Part shown: positions 46,031-55,076 of the stretch, in pieces
How positions within the stretch are numbered: position 1 is the stretch's first letter
Layout: each line of letters opens with the position of its first letter
DNA from: Herminiimonas sp.
Lineage (GTDB): Bacteria; Pseudomonadota; Gammaproteobacteria; Burkholderiales; Burkholderiaceae_D
Assembly: GCA_027310305.1 (NCBI GenBank)
Contig: DAIDBD010000098.1
Location: 1-64,000 of the forward strand
Direction: 5' to 3'
DNA length: 64,000 nucleotides
Position numbers and translations under genes: made by a program
Notes under the pieces: model-generated
Database searches by the model: none
Told to the model about the DNA's origin: nothing
The model's input: only the letters and a program-made list of their open reading frames with translations

Positions 46031-46851
46031 GGCGTATTGTCCACATGCGCCTGCTGGAACAAGGTGATCGACTCACCGTTTCTCTGCAGCGTAAGGCTTA
46101 CCCCAACCAGTCCGCTGCGTATATTGGACAGATTGGCATAGGAAAAGGCACAGCCCGTTACCTGGGTCGCCAGCAAGGCGGATGTCGATCCGGCGGGCGG
46201 CGATGACTGGGCGGCTGAAATCGGGTATCCCCAATAACGGGTCAGCGTATTATTTATGCAACCATAAGTGACCGGCGTGGTTACTACCTGAAAGCGTCGG
46301 CCGGGCGAGCGCATCGACGGTGACTGGGCCGCAAACGGATTCGAAGCCAGCGTTATCGTATTGCCGAGGACACTGCTTACCAAAGCCCGATTGCCTCCCT
46401 GATAAGCGTCAGCCGGGTTCATTCCCGGGCCGAGGTTATACACCACCACATAATTTCCTGCCACGACGACAGGCGGCGGCCCGATCACATCGAACTTCAG
46501 GCTGGGCGTACTGAAATCCAGGATATTGCTTCCCGGCCCCGGATTATCGCTTTCATCCAGATAGCGCCCGCCCAACTCAGTGATTAAAAATTCGATATAT
46601 TGATTGCCGCTGCCGTCACTTCCGATGCGTATGCTGTTGGGCAACGCCAAGCGGATGTCTCGCGTCATGCGGCGCAGCGCCGTGTCGGCCACGTCAGTCA
46701 ATTCCGCGCGCGCGGCGCTGTCGAAATAACCCTGCACCGGGGCACGAATGAATACCGCGACCACTGCCGCGACGATGCCGGTAATCGCGATTACGATCAC
46801 CGCTTCAACCAAGGTAAAACCTGCGTGAAATTGCTTGGCGGTTGTGTTCAT
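46027..46851 (-). CDS. mshO: MSHA biogenesis prepilin-like protein MshO
   Basis: A 274-residue minor prepilin. The class III leader and helix are clear: FHAGFTLVEAVIVIAITGIV with Gly before the cleavage site and Glu at +5. ATG 46851 (MNTTAKQFHAG) is chosen because it gives a normal short leader. The region DTALRRMTRDIRLALPNSIR is typical of MshO/PilW-like minor pilins. It overlaps mshP and begins four bases after the mshD stop. Confidence 0.86.
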   Translation of the reverse strand: MNTTAKQFHAGFTLVEAVIVIAITGIVAAVVAVFIRAPVQGYFDSAARAELTDVADTALRRMTRDIRLALPNSIRIGSDGSGNQYIEFLITELGGRYLDESDNPGPGSNILDFSTPSLKFDVIGPPPVVVAGNYVVVYNLGPGMNPADAYQGGNRALVSSVLGNTITLASNPFAAQSPSMRSPGRRFQVVTTPVTYGCINNTLTRYWGYPISAAQSSPPAGSTSALLATQVTGCAFSYANLSNIRSGLVGVSLTLQRNGESITLFQQAHVDNTP

Positions 46852-46855
46852 ATCG

Positions 46856-47413
46856 TCACGGCATCGCAGTAGGCGCATAACGTGTGCGGTAACCTTCCAG
46901 CACGATGCTGTCGCGGCCACTGTTGTAGGTGACCGTCACGGCGATGCGAAGCACGTCTGCGGCAGCAAGCGTTCCTCCGCCCGGACCGAATGCGTTATCC
47001 TGCGTCACGCTCACCGCTGCGGAATAACCGGCCGGTACCGTTACGCCTGCGGAACTGCCGATGTCGGTGCCGCCTCCGGCCAAGGTAAAGCCGGCGTAAT
47101 CGTTGACGTTGTCGAATGGCGTAGTGAGCGAGCCGCGCAATTCGCCGGATTCCGGCCCCATCGCTTCCGGCTGGGAGCAGGCCGCCGGCGGGTTATAACC
47201 GTCCGGATCGCAATCGGTGAAAGGCATCAATTCCACTTCTTCCAACAGCGCTTCCGCCACCGCCAGCGCCTGCTTGCGCAATTGCGGATCGGCGCTGGAC
47301 TTGGACGTCACATTCATCACTGACAGAATACCGACGATGCCGACGCTGACGATCACGATGAACATGACCAGTTCGATCAGCGAAATGCCGGACTGCCTGA
47401 CTTTGCCGGCCAT
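46856..47413 (-). CDS. mshD: MSHA biogenesis prepilin-like protein MshD
   Basis: A 185-residue minor prepilin with leader MAGKVRQSG and helix ISLIELVMFIVIVSVGIVGI (Glu at +5). The later segment LAVAEALLEEVELMPFTDCD fits MshD/PilV-like proteins. The ATG at 47413 lies one base after the mshC stop. An ATG at 47425, inside the end of mshC, would add four residues. Confidence 0.84.
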   Translation of the reverse strand: MAGKVRQSGISLIELVMFIVIVSVGIVGILSVMNVTSKSSADPQLRKQALAVAEALLEEVELMPFTDCDPDGYNPPAACSQPEAMGPESGELRGSLTTPFDNVNDYAGFTLAGGGTDIGSSAGVTVPAGYSAAVSVTQDNAFGPGGGTLAAADVLRIAVTVTYNSGRDSIVLEGYRTRYAPTAMP

Positions 47414-47414
47414 G

Positions 47415-47870
47415 CTAATGAACATAGCCGGTTTCCCGTTCCACCGTGATGCTGCGCGTCGTGCCGTCGCCGATGATACCGAGCGATACGGCGGCATCGG
47501 GCGTCGGCTTGCCAAGCGCTGAAAAAGAAAACGAGACCGAGCCGGACAGGGTCACGCCGGCTGGTGCGGTTTTGCTGAATTTGGCATTGTCGGCCGGATT
47601 GATTACGCCGGCCGGATTAGTACAGTTAGCGTCGGCGGCGTAGGCGAGGCAAATCGTATTGCTGGCTGCATTCGCGTTGACAAACACATTGGTCCGCTGC
47701 GCAATGGCCACCTTTTGCGCATAGCGCATCATCGTCAGCGCCTGGTCATGGTAGGTGCGCGCTTCGAAGGTCTGCCGCTGGAAAAACCGGGGAATTGCTG
47801 CGACGGCCAGAATGCCGACAATCATCATTACAACGATCAGCTCGACCAGAGTAAAGCCGGATTGCCGCAT
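47415..47870 (-). CDS. mshC: MSHA biogenesis prepilin-like protein MshC
   Basis: A 151-residue prepilin (GspH/FimT-like). The leader MRQSG is followed by FTLVELIVVMMIVGILAVAA. The rest is a small pilin fold with two Cys (ICLAYAADANC). ATG 47870 gives the normal short leader. The gene is separated from the major pilin gene by a gap with a perfect 15-base hairpin, so it is probably expressed at a lower level than the pilin. Confidence 0.86.
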   Translation of the reverse strand: MRQSGFTLVELIVVMMIVGILAVAAIPRFFQRQTFEARTYHDQALTMMRYAQKVAIAQRTNVFVNANAASNTICLAYAADANCTNPAGVINPADNAKFSKTAPAGVTLSGSVSFSFSALGKPTPDAAVSLGIIGDGTTRSITVERETGYVH

Positions 47871-47911
47871 AGTCTTTAGCCTTTTAAGTCGGCCATCACA
47901 AATTTGTTGAA

Positions 47912-47950
47912 GCAAAGAGACCGAGGCGAATGTTACCTCGGTCTCTTTGC
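47912..47950 (-). terminator. Strong hairpin between the pilin gene and mshC
   Basis: Arms at 47912-47926 and 47936-47950 are perfectly complementary over 15 bases with a nine-base loop. There is no long T run after it on the minus strand, so it may act more as an mRNA stabiliser or processing hairpin for the pilin message than as a full terminator. Confidence 0.6.
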
Positions 47951-48064
47951 GTATACGCTTATTCAAGTAAATCTACAAAGTGTATTGCTATTTAAAATAA
48001 TGGCGCTCACCACCATTTCAAATCTTGATTCTAAAAATCCCATTTTCTTAACTACTGCAAACAA

Positions 48065-48433
48065 TCAGGAAATGCCAATAACCGAAGCAGTTGCAGTCGA
48101 TGAACCATTAGTTACAGAGCAAGGTACCGTTGCGTCCACAGCAATAGGTGCCGCAGTCACGCTATATCCTGTTGGCAAACCGCCTTGAAGCAAGGCACCT
48201 ACACCGCTACAATTACTTATTGCAGTGCCATTGGCAATGTTAGCTTTCCTACTTGCATAGTTAACAGCGGAACCGGATGAAATTGCACCAGCGACACCTT
48301 GAACGGCTGCGGTGTTTGCCTGACCAGACAAATCAATGAACTTCGGCAGTGCAGTCGCAGCCAAAATTCCCAAAATAACAATGACCACCACCAATTCGAT
48401 CAGCGTGAAACCTTTTTGTACGTTGCGCATCAT
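48065..48433 (-). CDS. mshA: MSHA major pilin (type IV prepilin)
   Basis: A 122-residue type IVa prepilin: leader MMRNVQKG, then [20 protein letters not shown]. The rest resembles a short MshA-type pilin with two Cys (SNCSGVG and VPCSVTN) that can form the C-terminal disulfide loop. The gene and its flanks are richer in A+T than neighbouring msh genes. A second, longer pilin gene lies upstream. Which one encodes the major pilin is inferred from its position before mshC and the strong hairpin. Confidence 0.8.
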   Translation of the reverse strand: MMRNVQKGFTLIELVVVIVILGILAATALPKFIDLSGQANTAAVQGVAGAISSGSAVNYASRKANIANGTAISNCSGVGALLQGGLPTGYSVTAAPIAVDATVPCSVTNGSSTATASVIGIS

Positions 48434-48504
48434 TTATCTCCTGAATTTAAAAAACAATCACTTACGCCCACAAAGAAAATATCTTGCATGCGCTTTCACC
48501 AACC

Positions 48505-48990
48505 TTAACAACCTGAAGTAACTAAAGAAATGGCAGGAGCGACCGGCCCCGAAGGCCCGGCAGTCGCAGCCGCATAACTGATACGGCAGTTCGGTGAGGT
48601 TCCTCCGACCATATCGATCAAAATCGGATTTCCTGCAGTAATCACGATGCCGTCATAGTTGGCATCCAACTGCGCCGCTCTGACGATTCCTGTGGCACTC
48701 GCCGCAGGATACTGATTCGTTATGTCTACTGCTGCGCCATCCATGTTGGCTGTGCCGGCCGTTGAGGTACAAGTCGGTGCGATGCTCACTCCAGCAAGAT
48801 CGACCATGCAACTCGCGCGCGCAAGCGCTGCGGAAGAACGAATGGAGCCAAAAATCGCTTGCGCCTTGGCGGTCCGCGCCTGCACTTGAACGTTGATGTA
48901 GCGCGGCAATGCAATGGCAGCCAGAATCGCAATGATCGAGATAACTACAACGAGCTCGATTAACGTAAATCCGTTTTTCTTGGCAGTCAT
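48505..48990 (-). CDS. MSHA prepilin, second copy (MshB/MshA-like)
   Basis: A 161-residue prepilin: leader MTAKKNG, then [20 protein letters not shown]. The ALPRYINVQVQARTAKAQAI stretch is typical of MshA/MshB. Cys pairs occur in the middle and at the very C-terminus (NCRISYA, SGC). ATG 48990 is used; the frame upstream starts with TTG. Position between the mshF-like gene and mshA suggests mshB, but the protein is long and pilin-like enough to be an alternative major pilin. Confidence 0.78.
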   Translation of the reverse strand: MTAKKNGFTLIELVVVISIIAILAAIALPRYINVQVQARTAKAQAIFGSIRSSAALARASCMVDLAGVSIAPTCTSTAGTANMDGAAVDITNQYPAASATGIVRAAQLDANYDGIVITAGNPILIDMVGGTSPNCRISYAAATAGPSGPVAPAISLVTSGC

Positions 48991-49040
48991 GTTTATTTTC
49001 GTTTGCAAACGTAGGCCGTGCTTTCAGATAGCGAACTGTG

Positions 49041-49074
49041 AACGTTTGCGTTGACAAAAATCAACATAAACGTT
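49041..49074. promoter_or_regulatory. Interrupted inverted repeat upstream of the second pilin gene
   Basis: AACGTTT-GC-GTTGA and TCAAC-AT-AAACGTT form arms of 14 bases with a two-base mismatch, around CAAAAA. It is about 50 bases before the prepilin ATG in an A+T-rich gap. It may be an operator or a 5' leader hairpin. Confidence 0.42.
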
Positions 49075-49206
49075 GGCACAAAGAAATTTGAGCCATTATG
49101 CCTATAAATAATGCCGTATGGCTAGTTTCTAATGACAGCTTGCAATCTCATGTGTATGGGATACAACGGGAAAATCTTTTTAGTTATCGGAATATTAATT
49201 TTATTT

Positions 49207-49755
49207 TTATCGATTTATCAACATCAGGGACAAACCCTCCACTTTTGGATTTGCACTGCCATTTTTTTCTTTTGAAGACGTTATTGCCATGACTCGGAAA
49301 TGCAGCGCTTTGCGCGCGCTTGCCGGATAGTCGAAAAACTGGCGATCATCCGGCAAGTAAACCAGTTCGTGCGTGGAGAGATCGAAATACCAGTTTCCCG
49401 GCGGGATCGAATCGGCACGCGGCGCCGCCAGTTCGCCGATGTAATTCGGCGGCGGCCGGTCCAGCCATGTAATCGGGTTTTGTTTCAGCAGCTTGCCGGC
49501 TTCGCCCATTCTGTCGCGCATCATCAGATCCGCCACCTGCAACCGCAAGCCGTTGCGCATGTTCCGGAGCGTGACATCCATCGCGGTTTTTTTCGCATAT
49601 TCCTGGTAGTACCGCATACGGTCCAGAAGCACGCCTGCCAGCACGCTGATGATCATGACGACGACGATCAGTTCATACAGCGTGAAGCCGCGCTGCCGGA
49701 TATTGCCGCTGTTTTTTCGAACACGACGGCTGTTTTCGTCCTGCCCGCCGATCAT
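49207..49755 (-). CDS. Prepilin-like MSHA protein (MshF position)
   Basis: A 182-residue protein with a long basic leader (MIGGQDENSRRVRKNSGN) and a prepilin helix RQRGFTLYELIVVVMIISVL (Glu at +5). The remaining part (RMRYYQEYAKKTAMDVTLRN, then NWYFDLSTHELVYLPDDRQF) does not resemble major pilins. The start overlaps the mshG stop (ATGA). By order (E-G-F-B-A-C-D-O-P) it occupies the mshF slot. Assignment is positional. Confidence 0.72.
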   Translation of the reverse strand: MIGGQDENSRRVRKNSGNIRQRGFTLYELIVVVMIISVLAGVLLDRMRYYQEYAKKTAMDVTLRNMRNGLRLQVADLMMRDRMGEAGKLLKQNPITWLDRPPPNYIGELAAPRADSIPPGNWYFDLSTHELVYLPDDRQFFDYPASARKALHFRVMAITSSKEKNGSANPKVEGLSLMLINR

Positions 49756-50978
49756 TTTGAAATCGCCACCTTGCCGAGATCCCAAATCGGCAGGAAAACG
49801 CCGAGGGCAAGTATCAGTACCAGCACGCCAAGGCCGGTGATCAGGATCGGCTCTATTTTCGATGAAAGCGTCTTGATCTCGTAATCGACTTCGCGCTCGT
49901 ACATGCCGCCGATTTCATCCATCAGGCTGTCGAGTTCGCCGGTTTCTTCTCCGACGGCGATCATTTGCAGCACAACCGGTGTGAATACGCCGGTTGTCAC
50001 CGCAGTGCGCAATATGGTTTCGCCGCGCTCCACGCCGTCGCGCATCTGCTCGATCCTGCTGGCGATATAGCTGTTGTCGACCGTCTGCGCGACAACGCTC
50101 AAACCCTGCACGATCGGCACGCCGCTTTTGCTCGACAGCGCGAAGCTGCGGGCAAAGCGCGCCATCGTTCCTTTCAAAATGATGTCGCCGATGATCGGCA
50201 AGCGCAGCTTTGCCTTGTCCCAGCGATATCTGCCGTTCGCCGTGCCGGTATACATCTTGAACGCAAAGGCGGCGCCGATAATCATGACGAGGATATAAGG
50301 CCAGTAGTGAACAAAAAAATTGGATGATTTGATGAGTATGCGCGTCATCAACGGCAATTCCGCCTTGAAACCCGCATACACTTTGGCGAACGCGGGAATC
50401 ACGAAAATATTGATGATCGCGATGGCAATCGTCATCGCAATGATCACGAACATCGGATAGCGCAGTGCGGTACGAATGCGCTCACGCATCTCGCGCTCGA
50501 ATTCGAGATGGTCGAACAGGCGCAGAAACACTTCTTCCAATCGGCCGGTGGTTTCGCCGACCCGCACCATGTTCAGATAAAAGGAAGAGAACACGGCTGG
50601 ATGGCGGCGCATGGCAGCCGACAATTCGCGGCCTGAATCGAGCGATTCGCGGATATCCTTCAGCACCCGCGCAAACGATTTGCTGATGGCGGATTCCTGC
50701 AAGCCGGCCAGGCCGCGCATGATCGGCACGCCGGCTTTCAGCAGCGTGTACATTTGCCGGCTGAAAAGCTGCACATCGATCGTACGCACCTTGTCTTCGG
50801 TCAGGCGCGCCCACCAGCCGCCGCCATCGGTGAGCGGTTTCTTGATCGCGACGATTTCAATCGGCGTGACGCCGGTATTGAAAAGCTGGTCCGCTACCGT
50901 ACCGCTGTCGGGGCTTTCTAGAACTCCCTGCAGCATTTCACCGCGGGCATTGCGAGCTTTATAGGCAAAATACGGCAC
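49752..50978 (-). CDS. mshG: MSHA inner-membrane platform protein MshG (GspF/PilC family)
   Basis: A 408-residue polytopic inner-membrane platform protein. The N-terminus MPYFAYKARNARGEMLQGVL and two GspF repeats (LFSRQMYTLLKAGVPIMRGL, then RFARSFALSSKSGVPIVQGL) are clear. Three transmembrane regions are visible. It is coupled to the mshF-like gene and lies 57 bases after mshE. Confidence 0.93.
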   Translation of the reverse strand: MPYFAYKARNARGEMLQGVLESPDSGTVADQLFNTGVTPIEIVAIKKPLTDGGGWWARLTEDKVRTIDVQLFSRQMYTLLKAGVPIMRGLAGLQESAISKSFARVLKDIRESLDSGRELSAAMRRHPAVFSSFYLNMVRVGETTGRLEEVFLRLFDHLEFEREMRERIRTALRYPMFVIIAMTIAIAIINIFVIPAFAKVYAGFKAELPLMTRILIKSSNFFVHYWPYILVMIIGAAFAFKMYTGTANGRYRWDKAKLRLPIIGDIILKGTMARFARSFALSSKSGVPIVQGLSVVAQTVDNSYIASRIEQMRDGVERGETILRTAVTTGVFTPVVLQMIAVGEETGELDSLMDEIGGMYEREVDYEIKTLSSKIEPILITGLGVLVLILALGVFLPIWDLGKVAISK

Positions 50979-51035
50979 ATCGATTCCTAATGACGACAGC
51001 GATTAAAACGGCAGAGCCTATCGCAGCAGGCTCTT

Positions 51036-52739
51036 CTAATCATCGAACTGATTGCTGATCCGCATCGCTTCCGACACGGTGGTTTTTCCCATTACCGCCA
51101 GCGCCACCGCATGCCGGCGCAGTGTATGCCCGCCCATTTCGGCCTGGGCAATTTTCAGGAATTGCGCGGGGTCCTCATGATTGGCGGCATCTGCCACGGC
51201 TCTTGTCATTTCCAGCATCTCGTAGACGCCGGTGCGCCCGCGATAGCCGGTACCGTTGCAATGCGAGCAGCCTCGGCCGTGCAGATAACGGCGCGAATCG
51301 ACCGTATCGGCCAATTCGAGTTTCAGCCATTCATGCTCGGCCGGCGTCAATTCGTGAGCCTGGGCGCAGCTTTCGCAAATCACGCGAACCAGGCGCTGCG
51401 CCAGCACGGCTTGCAGCGAAGTCGCCATCATGTACCTGGGCACGCCCATATCCATCAGACGGATAGGCGTGCTGACCGCATCGTTGGTATGCAGGGTCGA
51501 TAGCACCAGGTGACCGGTCAACGCGGCGCGCATGCCGATCTGGGCGGTTTCCTGATCACGCATTTCGCCGACCAGCACCACATCCGGATCCTGGCGCAAT
51601 GCGGAACGCAACACGCGCGCGAACGACAGTTCGATCTTGTCGTTGATCTGCACCTGGTTGATACCGGGCAAGCGATACTCGACCGGATCTTCCACCGTGA
51701 TCAATTTGCGCTCGAGCGTGTTCAGTTCGGCCAGCGCGCCGTACAGGGTCGTGGTTTTGCCGCTGCCGGTGGGCCCGGTAACCAGCACCAGGCCATTCGG
51801 GCGATTGATGATGGCGCGGAATTTTTTCGCCATCGCGGGCGGCATGCCGATCGAATCCAGCTTGAGCATGCCGCCGCTTTGATTCAACAGACGCATCACG
51901 ACCGATTCGCCGAATTGCGTCGGCATCGTGGAAATTCGCACATCGATTTGCTGCTGTCTGACTTTAATGGCGAAACGCCCATCCTGCGGCAGGCGCTTTT
52001 CCGAGATATCGAGATCCGCCATCAGCTTGAGGCGCAACGCCAGCGACGACGCGATTTTGATGTCGGCTTCGGTTTGCATGTGCAGCACGCCGTCGATCCG
52101 GAAACGGATTTGCAGCCGCTCCGCCTGCGGTTCGATATGAATATCGGAGGCGCGCACCTGAGTGGCATCATCGAATACCGATTGCAACAGCTTGACGATC
52201 GGCGCTTCTTCCAGCCCGGCGGCAAGGCCCAGCGCTCCGAAATCGACATTGCCGTCGCCCAGCTCCTGTTCCAGCTCGCGCGCAAAATCGGTGATTTCTT
52301 CGGTGCGGCGATAAATCCGGTCGATCGCCTGCAGCAATTCACCTTCATTGACGACGGCGAGCGAGATATTGCTTTTCAGCAGACGCGACAATTCGTCGTA
52401 GGCGTACAGGTCCGTCGGATCGGCCGTGCCGACCATCAGCGTTCCCGCCTTCTCTTCCAGCACAATTGCGCGATAGCGCCGTGCCTGGCTTTCCTGCAAC
52501 AGGCGCACCAAGGCGGAATTGATGTTGAAAAACTTGAGATTGATGTAGGGGATGTTTAACTGCTTGGCAAGCGCGCCGGAAATCTGCTCTTCCGTCACAA
52601 AGCCGTTCTCTATGAAAACGCGTCCGAGCTTGCGTCCGGTCCGTTTTTGTTCGGCCAGCGCGAACTGCAGTTGTTCTTCAGAGAGCAGCTTTTGCTGCAC
52701 CAAAATCTCACCCAGGCGGATCTTTTCCGGCCTTGGCAT
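51036..52739 (-). CDS. mshE: MSHA pilus assembly ATPase MshE (GspE/PilB family)
   Basis: A 567-residue hexameric ATPase that powers pilus extension. The N-terminal domain (residues 1-150) contains GRVFIENGFVTEEQISGALA, the region that in MshE homologues binds cyclic di-GMP. Walker A is GPTGSGKTT (322-330), the Asp box is near residue 350, and Walker B is DPDVVLVGEMRD. A zinc site with CESC and CSHC lies near the C-terminus. It is first in the mshE-P block and has its own promoter. Confidence 0.93.
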   Translation of the reverse strand: MPRPEKIRLGEILVQQKLLSEEQLQFALAEQKRTGRKLGRVFIENGFVTEEQISGALAKQLNIPYINLKFFNINSALVRLLQESQARRYRAIVLEEKAGTLMVGTADPTDLYAYDELSRLLKSNISLAVVNEGELLQAIDRIYRRTEEITDFARELEQELGDGNVDFGALGLAAGLEEAPIVKLLQSVFDDATQVRASDIHIEPQAERLQIRFRIDGVLHMQTEADIKIASSLALRLKLMADLDISEKRLPQDGRFAIKVRQQQIDVRISTMPTQFGESVVMRLLNQSGGMLKLDSIGMPPAMAKKFRAIINRPNGLVLVTGPTGSGKTTTLYGALAELNTLERKLITVEDPVEYRLPGINQVQINDKIELSFARVLRSALRQDPDVVLVGEMRDQETAQIGMRAALTGHLVLSTLHTNDAVSTPIRLMDMGVPRYMMATSLQAVLAQRLVRVICESCAQAHELTPAEHEWLKLELADTVDSRRYLHGRGCSHCNGTGYRGRTGVYEMLEMTRAVADAANHEDPAQFLKIAQAEMGGHTLRRHAVALAVMGKTTVSEAMRISNQFDD

Positions 52740-52820
52740 AAGCGCTCCTCTTTATTGTGCCTGCTTGAAAAGGCATGTGACGGCGACATGCAACGACGAC
52801 AGTTACTCTAGTGAATTTTT

Positions 52821-52850
52821 ATGATGTCGTAAAGTAGGCATTACCGTCAA
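52821..52850 (-). promoter_or_regulatory. Promoter of mshE
   Basis: On the minus strand TTGACG (52845-52850) and CATCAT (52821-52826) are 18 bases apart. The leader would be about 75 bases long. Confidence 0.5.
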
Positions 52851-52865
52851 GACAGTTTTTCGGCG

Positions 52866-53522
52866 TTAGGGAAGATTCCCGATCCTGTCCGACTCCATAA
52901 CGGTCGTGCCGCTTGAGTCATCTTTAGCTGCGGCAATCATGGCGCGCGCAACTGCTGCGACCGGTACCGATCGATATTTGGCCGGTAAAAACATGTTGCC
53001 GAACTTTAATGCGGCTAGCGCGAAACGCTCTCCCGGTCGCGATTCAGCGCGTTCCCCTGCCAAAAAGGAGGGACGCAACACTACCGTCGCGTCGAAACCC
53101 AGCGCCATCACTGCCGCTTCCATTTCGCCTTTGACACGGTTATAGAACACGCCGGACTTTGCATCGGCGCCCAGTGCCGAGATTACTATCGCGCGGGAGG
53201 CGCCGGATTGCCTGGCTTGCCGTGCCGATTCGACAACGTAATCGAAATCCACCATCCGGAATGCCGCCTTTGAGCCGGCTGTCTTGATGGTTGTGCCTAA
53301 ACAACAAAACAGCACATCGCTGCGCGGCCAGGCGACATGCGGCAATCGGTCGAAATCAATCATATGCTGGATCAGCTTGGGATTGCCTGCAATTGCGGCA
53401 TCGGCCAACGGGCGGCGTACCAGCAGATGCACCGCATCGATATCCGGGTCATTGCAAAGTTGCGCAACGACTTCGCTGCCGACCAAGCCGGTGGCGCCAA
53501 CCACGCTAGCCGTTATTCCCAT
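52866..53522 (-). CDS. NAD(P)H-binding oxidoreductase, TIP30/HTATIP2-like
   Basis: A 218-residue short-chain-dehydrogenase-like protein. The Rossmann motif VVGATGLVGSEVVAQL starts at about residue 7. Other parts are LFCCLGTTIKTAGSKAAF, then VISALGADAKSGVFYNRVKG with the Tyr-x-x-x-Lys-like pattern, and VVLRPSFLAGER. This resembles the atypical SDR proteins of the TIP30 type. It follows purF by nine bases on the same strand. Substrate unknown. Confidence 0.8.
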   Translation of the reverse strand: MGITASVVGATGLVGSEVVAQLCNDPDIDAVHLLVRRPLADAAIAGNPKLIQHMIDFDRLPHVAWPRSDVLFCCLGTTIKTAGSKAAFRMVDFDYVVESARQARQSGASRAIVISALGADAKSGVFYNRVKGEMEAAVMALGFDATVVLRPSFLAGERAESRPGERFALAALKFGNMFLPAKYRSVPVAAVARAMIAAAKDDSSGTTVMESDRIGNLP

Positions 53523-53531
53523 GGTTGGAGT

Positions 53532-55049
53532 TTAATCGACTTGCGCCAGGTTCAGGTTGAGCTGGGAACGAACCGCATCTTCGTTTTCCGGTTTTGGATT
53601 GTTGCGCGCGAATTCAATTCGATCCAGATAATCGCGCGAGATGTCTCCGGTCACGTAGACGCCGTCGAAGCATGATGCCTCGAAATTTTTCAGCACCGGA
53701 TTGGCATCCGAGATCGATCGCTTCAACGCGCCGATATCCTGATACACCAGCGCATCCGCGGTGATTTCGCGGCAGACTTCTTCATCGGTGCGGCCATAGG
53801 CAATCAGTTCATTGCGGGTCGGCATGTCGATGCCGTACACATTCGGATATTTCACCGGCGGCGCGGCCGATGCAAAAATGACGCGCTTGGCGCCGGAGTC
53901 GCGCGCCATCTGCACGATCTCGCGGCTGGTGGTGCCGCGCACGATCGAATCGTCCACCAGCAACACGGTCTTGCCTTTGAATTCCGAACCGATCGCATTC
54001 AATTTCTGGCGCACGGACTTGCGCCGAATCGCCTGTCCCGGCATCAGGAAGGTGCGGCCGATGTAACGGTTCTTGATGAAGCCTTCGCGGTAATCCAGGT
54101 TGAGCTTTAATGCCAGTTCCATCGCGGACGGCCGCGACGAATCGGGAATCGGCATCACCACATCGATATCGCCGGAAGAAAACTCGCGCTTGATTTTATC
54201 GGCCAGGTACTCGCCCATTTTCAGGCGAGTCGCATAGACCGATGCGCCATCGATGATCGAATCCGGACGGGCCAGATAGACGAATTCGAATGCGCAAGGA
54301 TTCAGCGAAGGGTTTTCCGCGCATTGCTGGTTGTACAGCTTGCCATCGTGATCGATGAAAATCGCTTCGCCCGGTATGACGTCGCGCAGGAAACGGAAAC
54401 CCAGGCCTTCCAGCGCAACCGATTCGCTGGCGACGACATATTCCGGCCCTTTTTCAGTGTCGTTGAATCCAATGCACAGCGGCCGAATGCCGAATGGATC
54501 GCGAAACGCAAGCAGCCCGTATCCTGCGATCTGCGCCACCACCGCGTAGGACCCGCGCACCCGTTTGTGCAATGCCGCCACCGCCTTGAACAAAGCCGCC
54601 GGATCGAGCGAATAGCCGCTGGTCGCCTGCTGGATTTCATGCGCCAGCACATTCAACAATACTTCCGAGTCGGAATCGGTATTGATATGGCGGCGATCGT
54701 TCTTGAACATCTCGATCTTGAGCTGTTCCCAATTGGTCAGATTGCCGTTGTGCGCGAGCGTAATGCCGAACGGCGCATTGACGTAAAACGGTTGCGCCTC
54801 TTCCGCGCTGGAGGAACCGGCGGTCGGATAGCGGCATTGACCGATGCCGGAATTGCCATGCAGCGAGCGCATATTGCGGGTGCGGAACACGTCGCGCACC
54901 AGGCCATTGGCTTTGTGCATGGAAAATGCATTGCCATGGTTGGTTGCGATGCCTGCGGCATCTTGGCCGCGATGCTGCAGCAACAGCAATGCATCATAAA
55001 TCAGCTGATTAACAGGATTGTGAGATACGACGCCAACAATGCCACACAT
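53532..55049 (-). CDS. purF: Amidophosphoribosyltransferase
   Basis: First committed step of purine synthesis: makes phosphoribosylamine from PRPP and glutamine (505 aa). The N-terminal nucleophile Cys2 is in MCGIVGVVSHNPV. The glutaminase domain has HRGQDAAGI and IGQCRYPTAGSSS. The PRPP-binding loop VLLVDDSIVRGTTSREIVQ lies near residue 365. It is downstream of cvpA, as in E. coli and most betaproteobacteria. Confidence 0.97.
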   Translation of the reverse strand: MCGIVGVVSHNPVNQLIYDALLLLQHRGQDAAGIATNHGNAFSMHKANGLVRDVFRTRNMRSLHGNSGIGQCRYPTAGSSSAEEAQPFYVNAPFGITLAHNGNLTNWEQLKIEMFKNDRRHINTDSDSEVLLNVLAHEIQQATSGYSLDPAALFKAVAALHKRVRGSYAVVAQIAGYGLLAFRDPFGIRPLCIGFNDTEKGPEYVVASESVALEGLGFRFLRDVIPGEAIFIDHDGKLYNQQCAENPSLNPCAFEFVYLARPDSIIDGASVYATRLKMGEYLADKIKREFSSGDIDVVMPIPDSSRPSAMELALKLNLDYREGFIKNRYIGRTFLMPGQAIRRKSVRQKLNAIGSEFKGKTVLLVDDSIVRGTTSREIVQMARDSGAKRVIFASAAPPVKYPNVYGIDMPTRNELIAYGRTDEEVCREITADALVYQDIGALKRSISDANPVLKNFEASCFDGVYVTGDISRDYLDRIEFARNNPKPENEDAVRSQLNLNLAQVD

Positions 55050-55076
55050 GGTGGACTCCTCAACTAAGGTAAGACT

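Noticed and set aside
49075-49098. Possible sigma54 promoter near the second pilin gene
   Set aside because: TGGCAC is followed by a poor -12 element, and it reads on the plus strand, away from the pilin gene.
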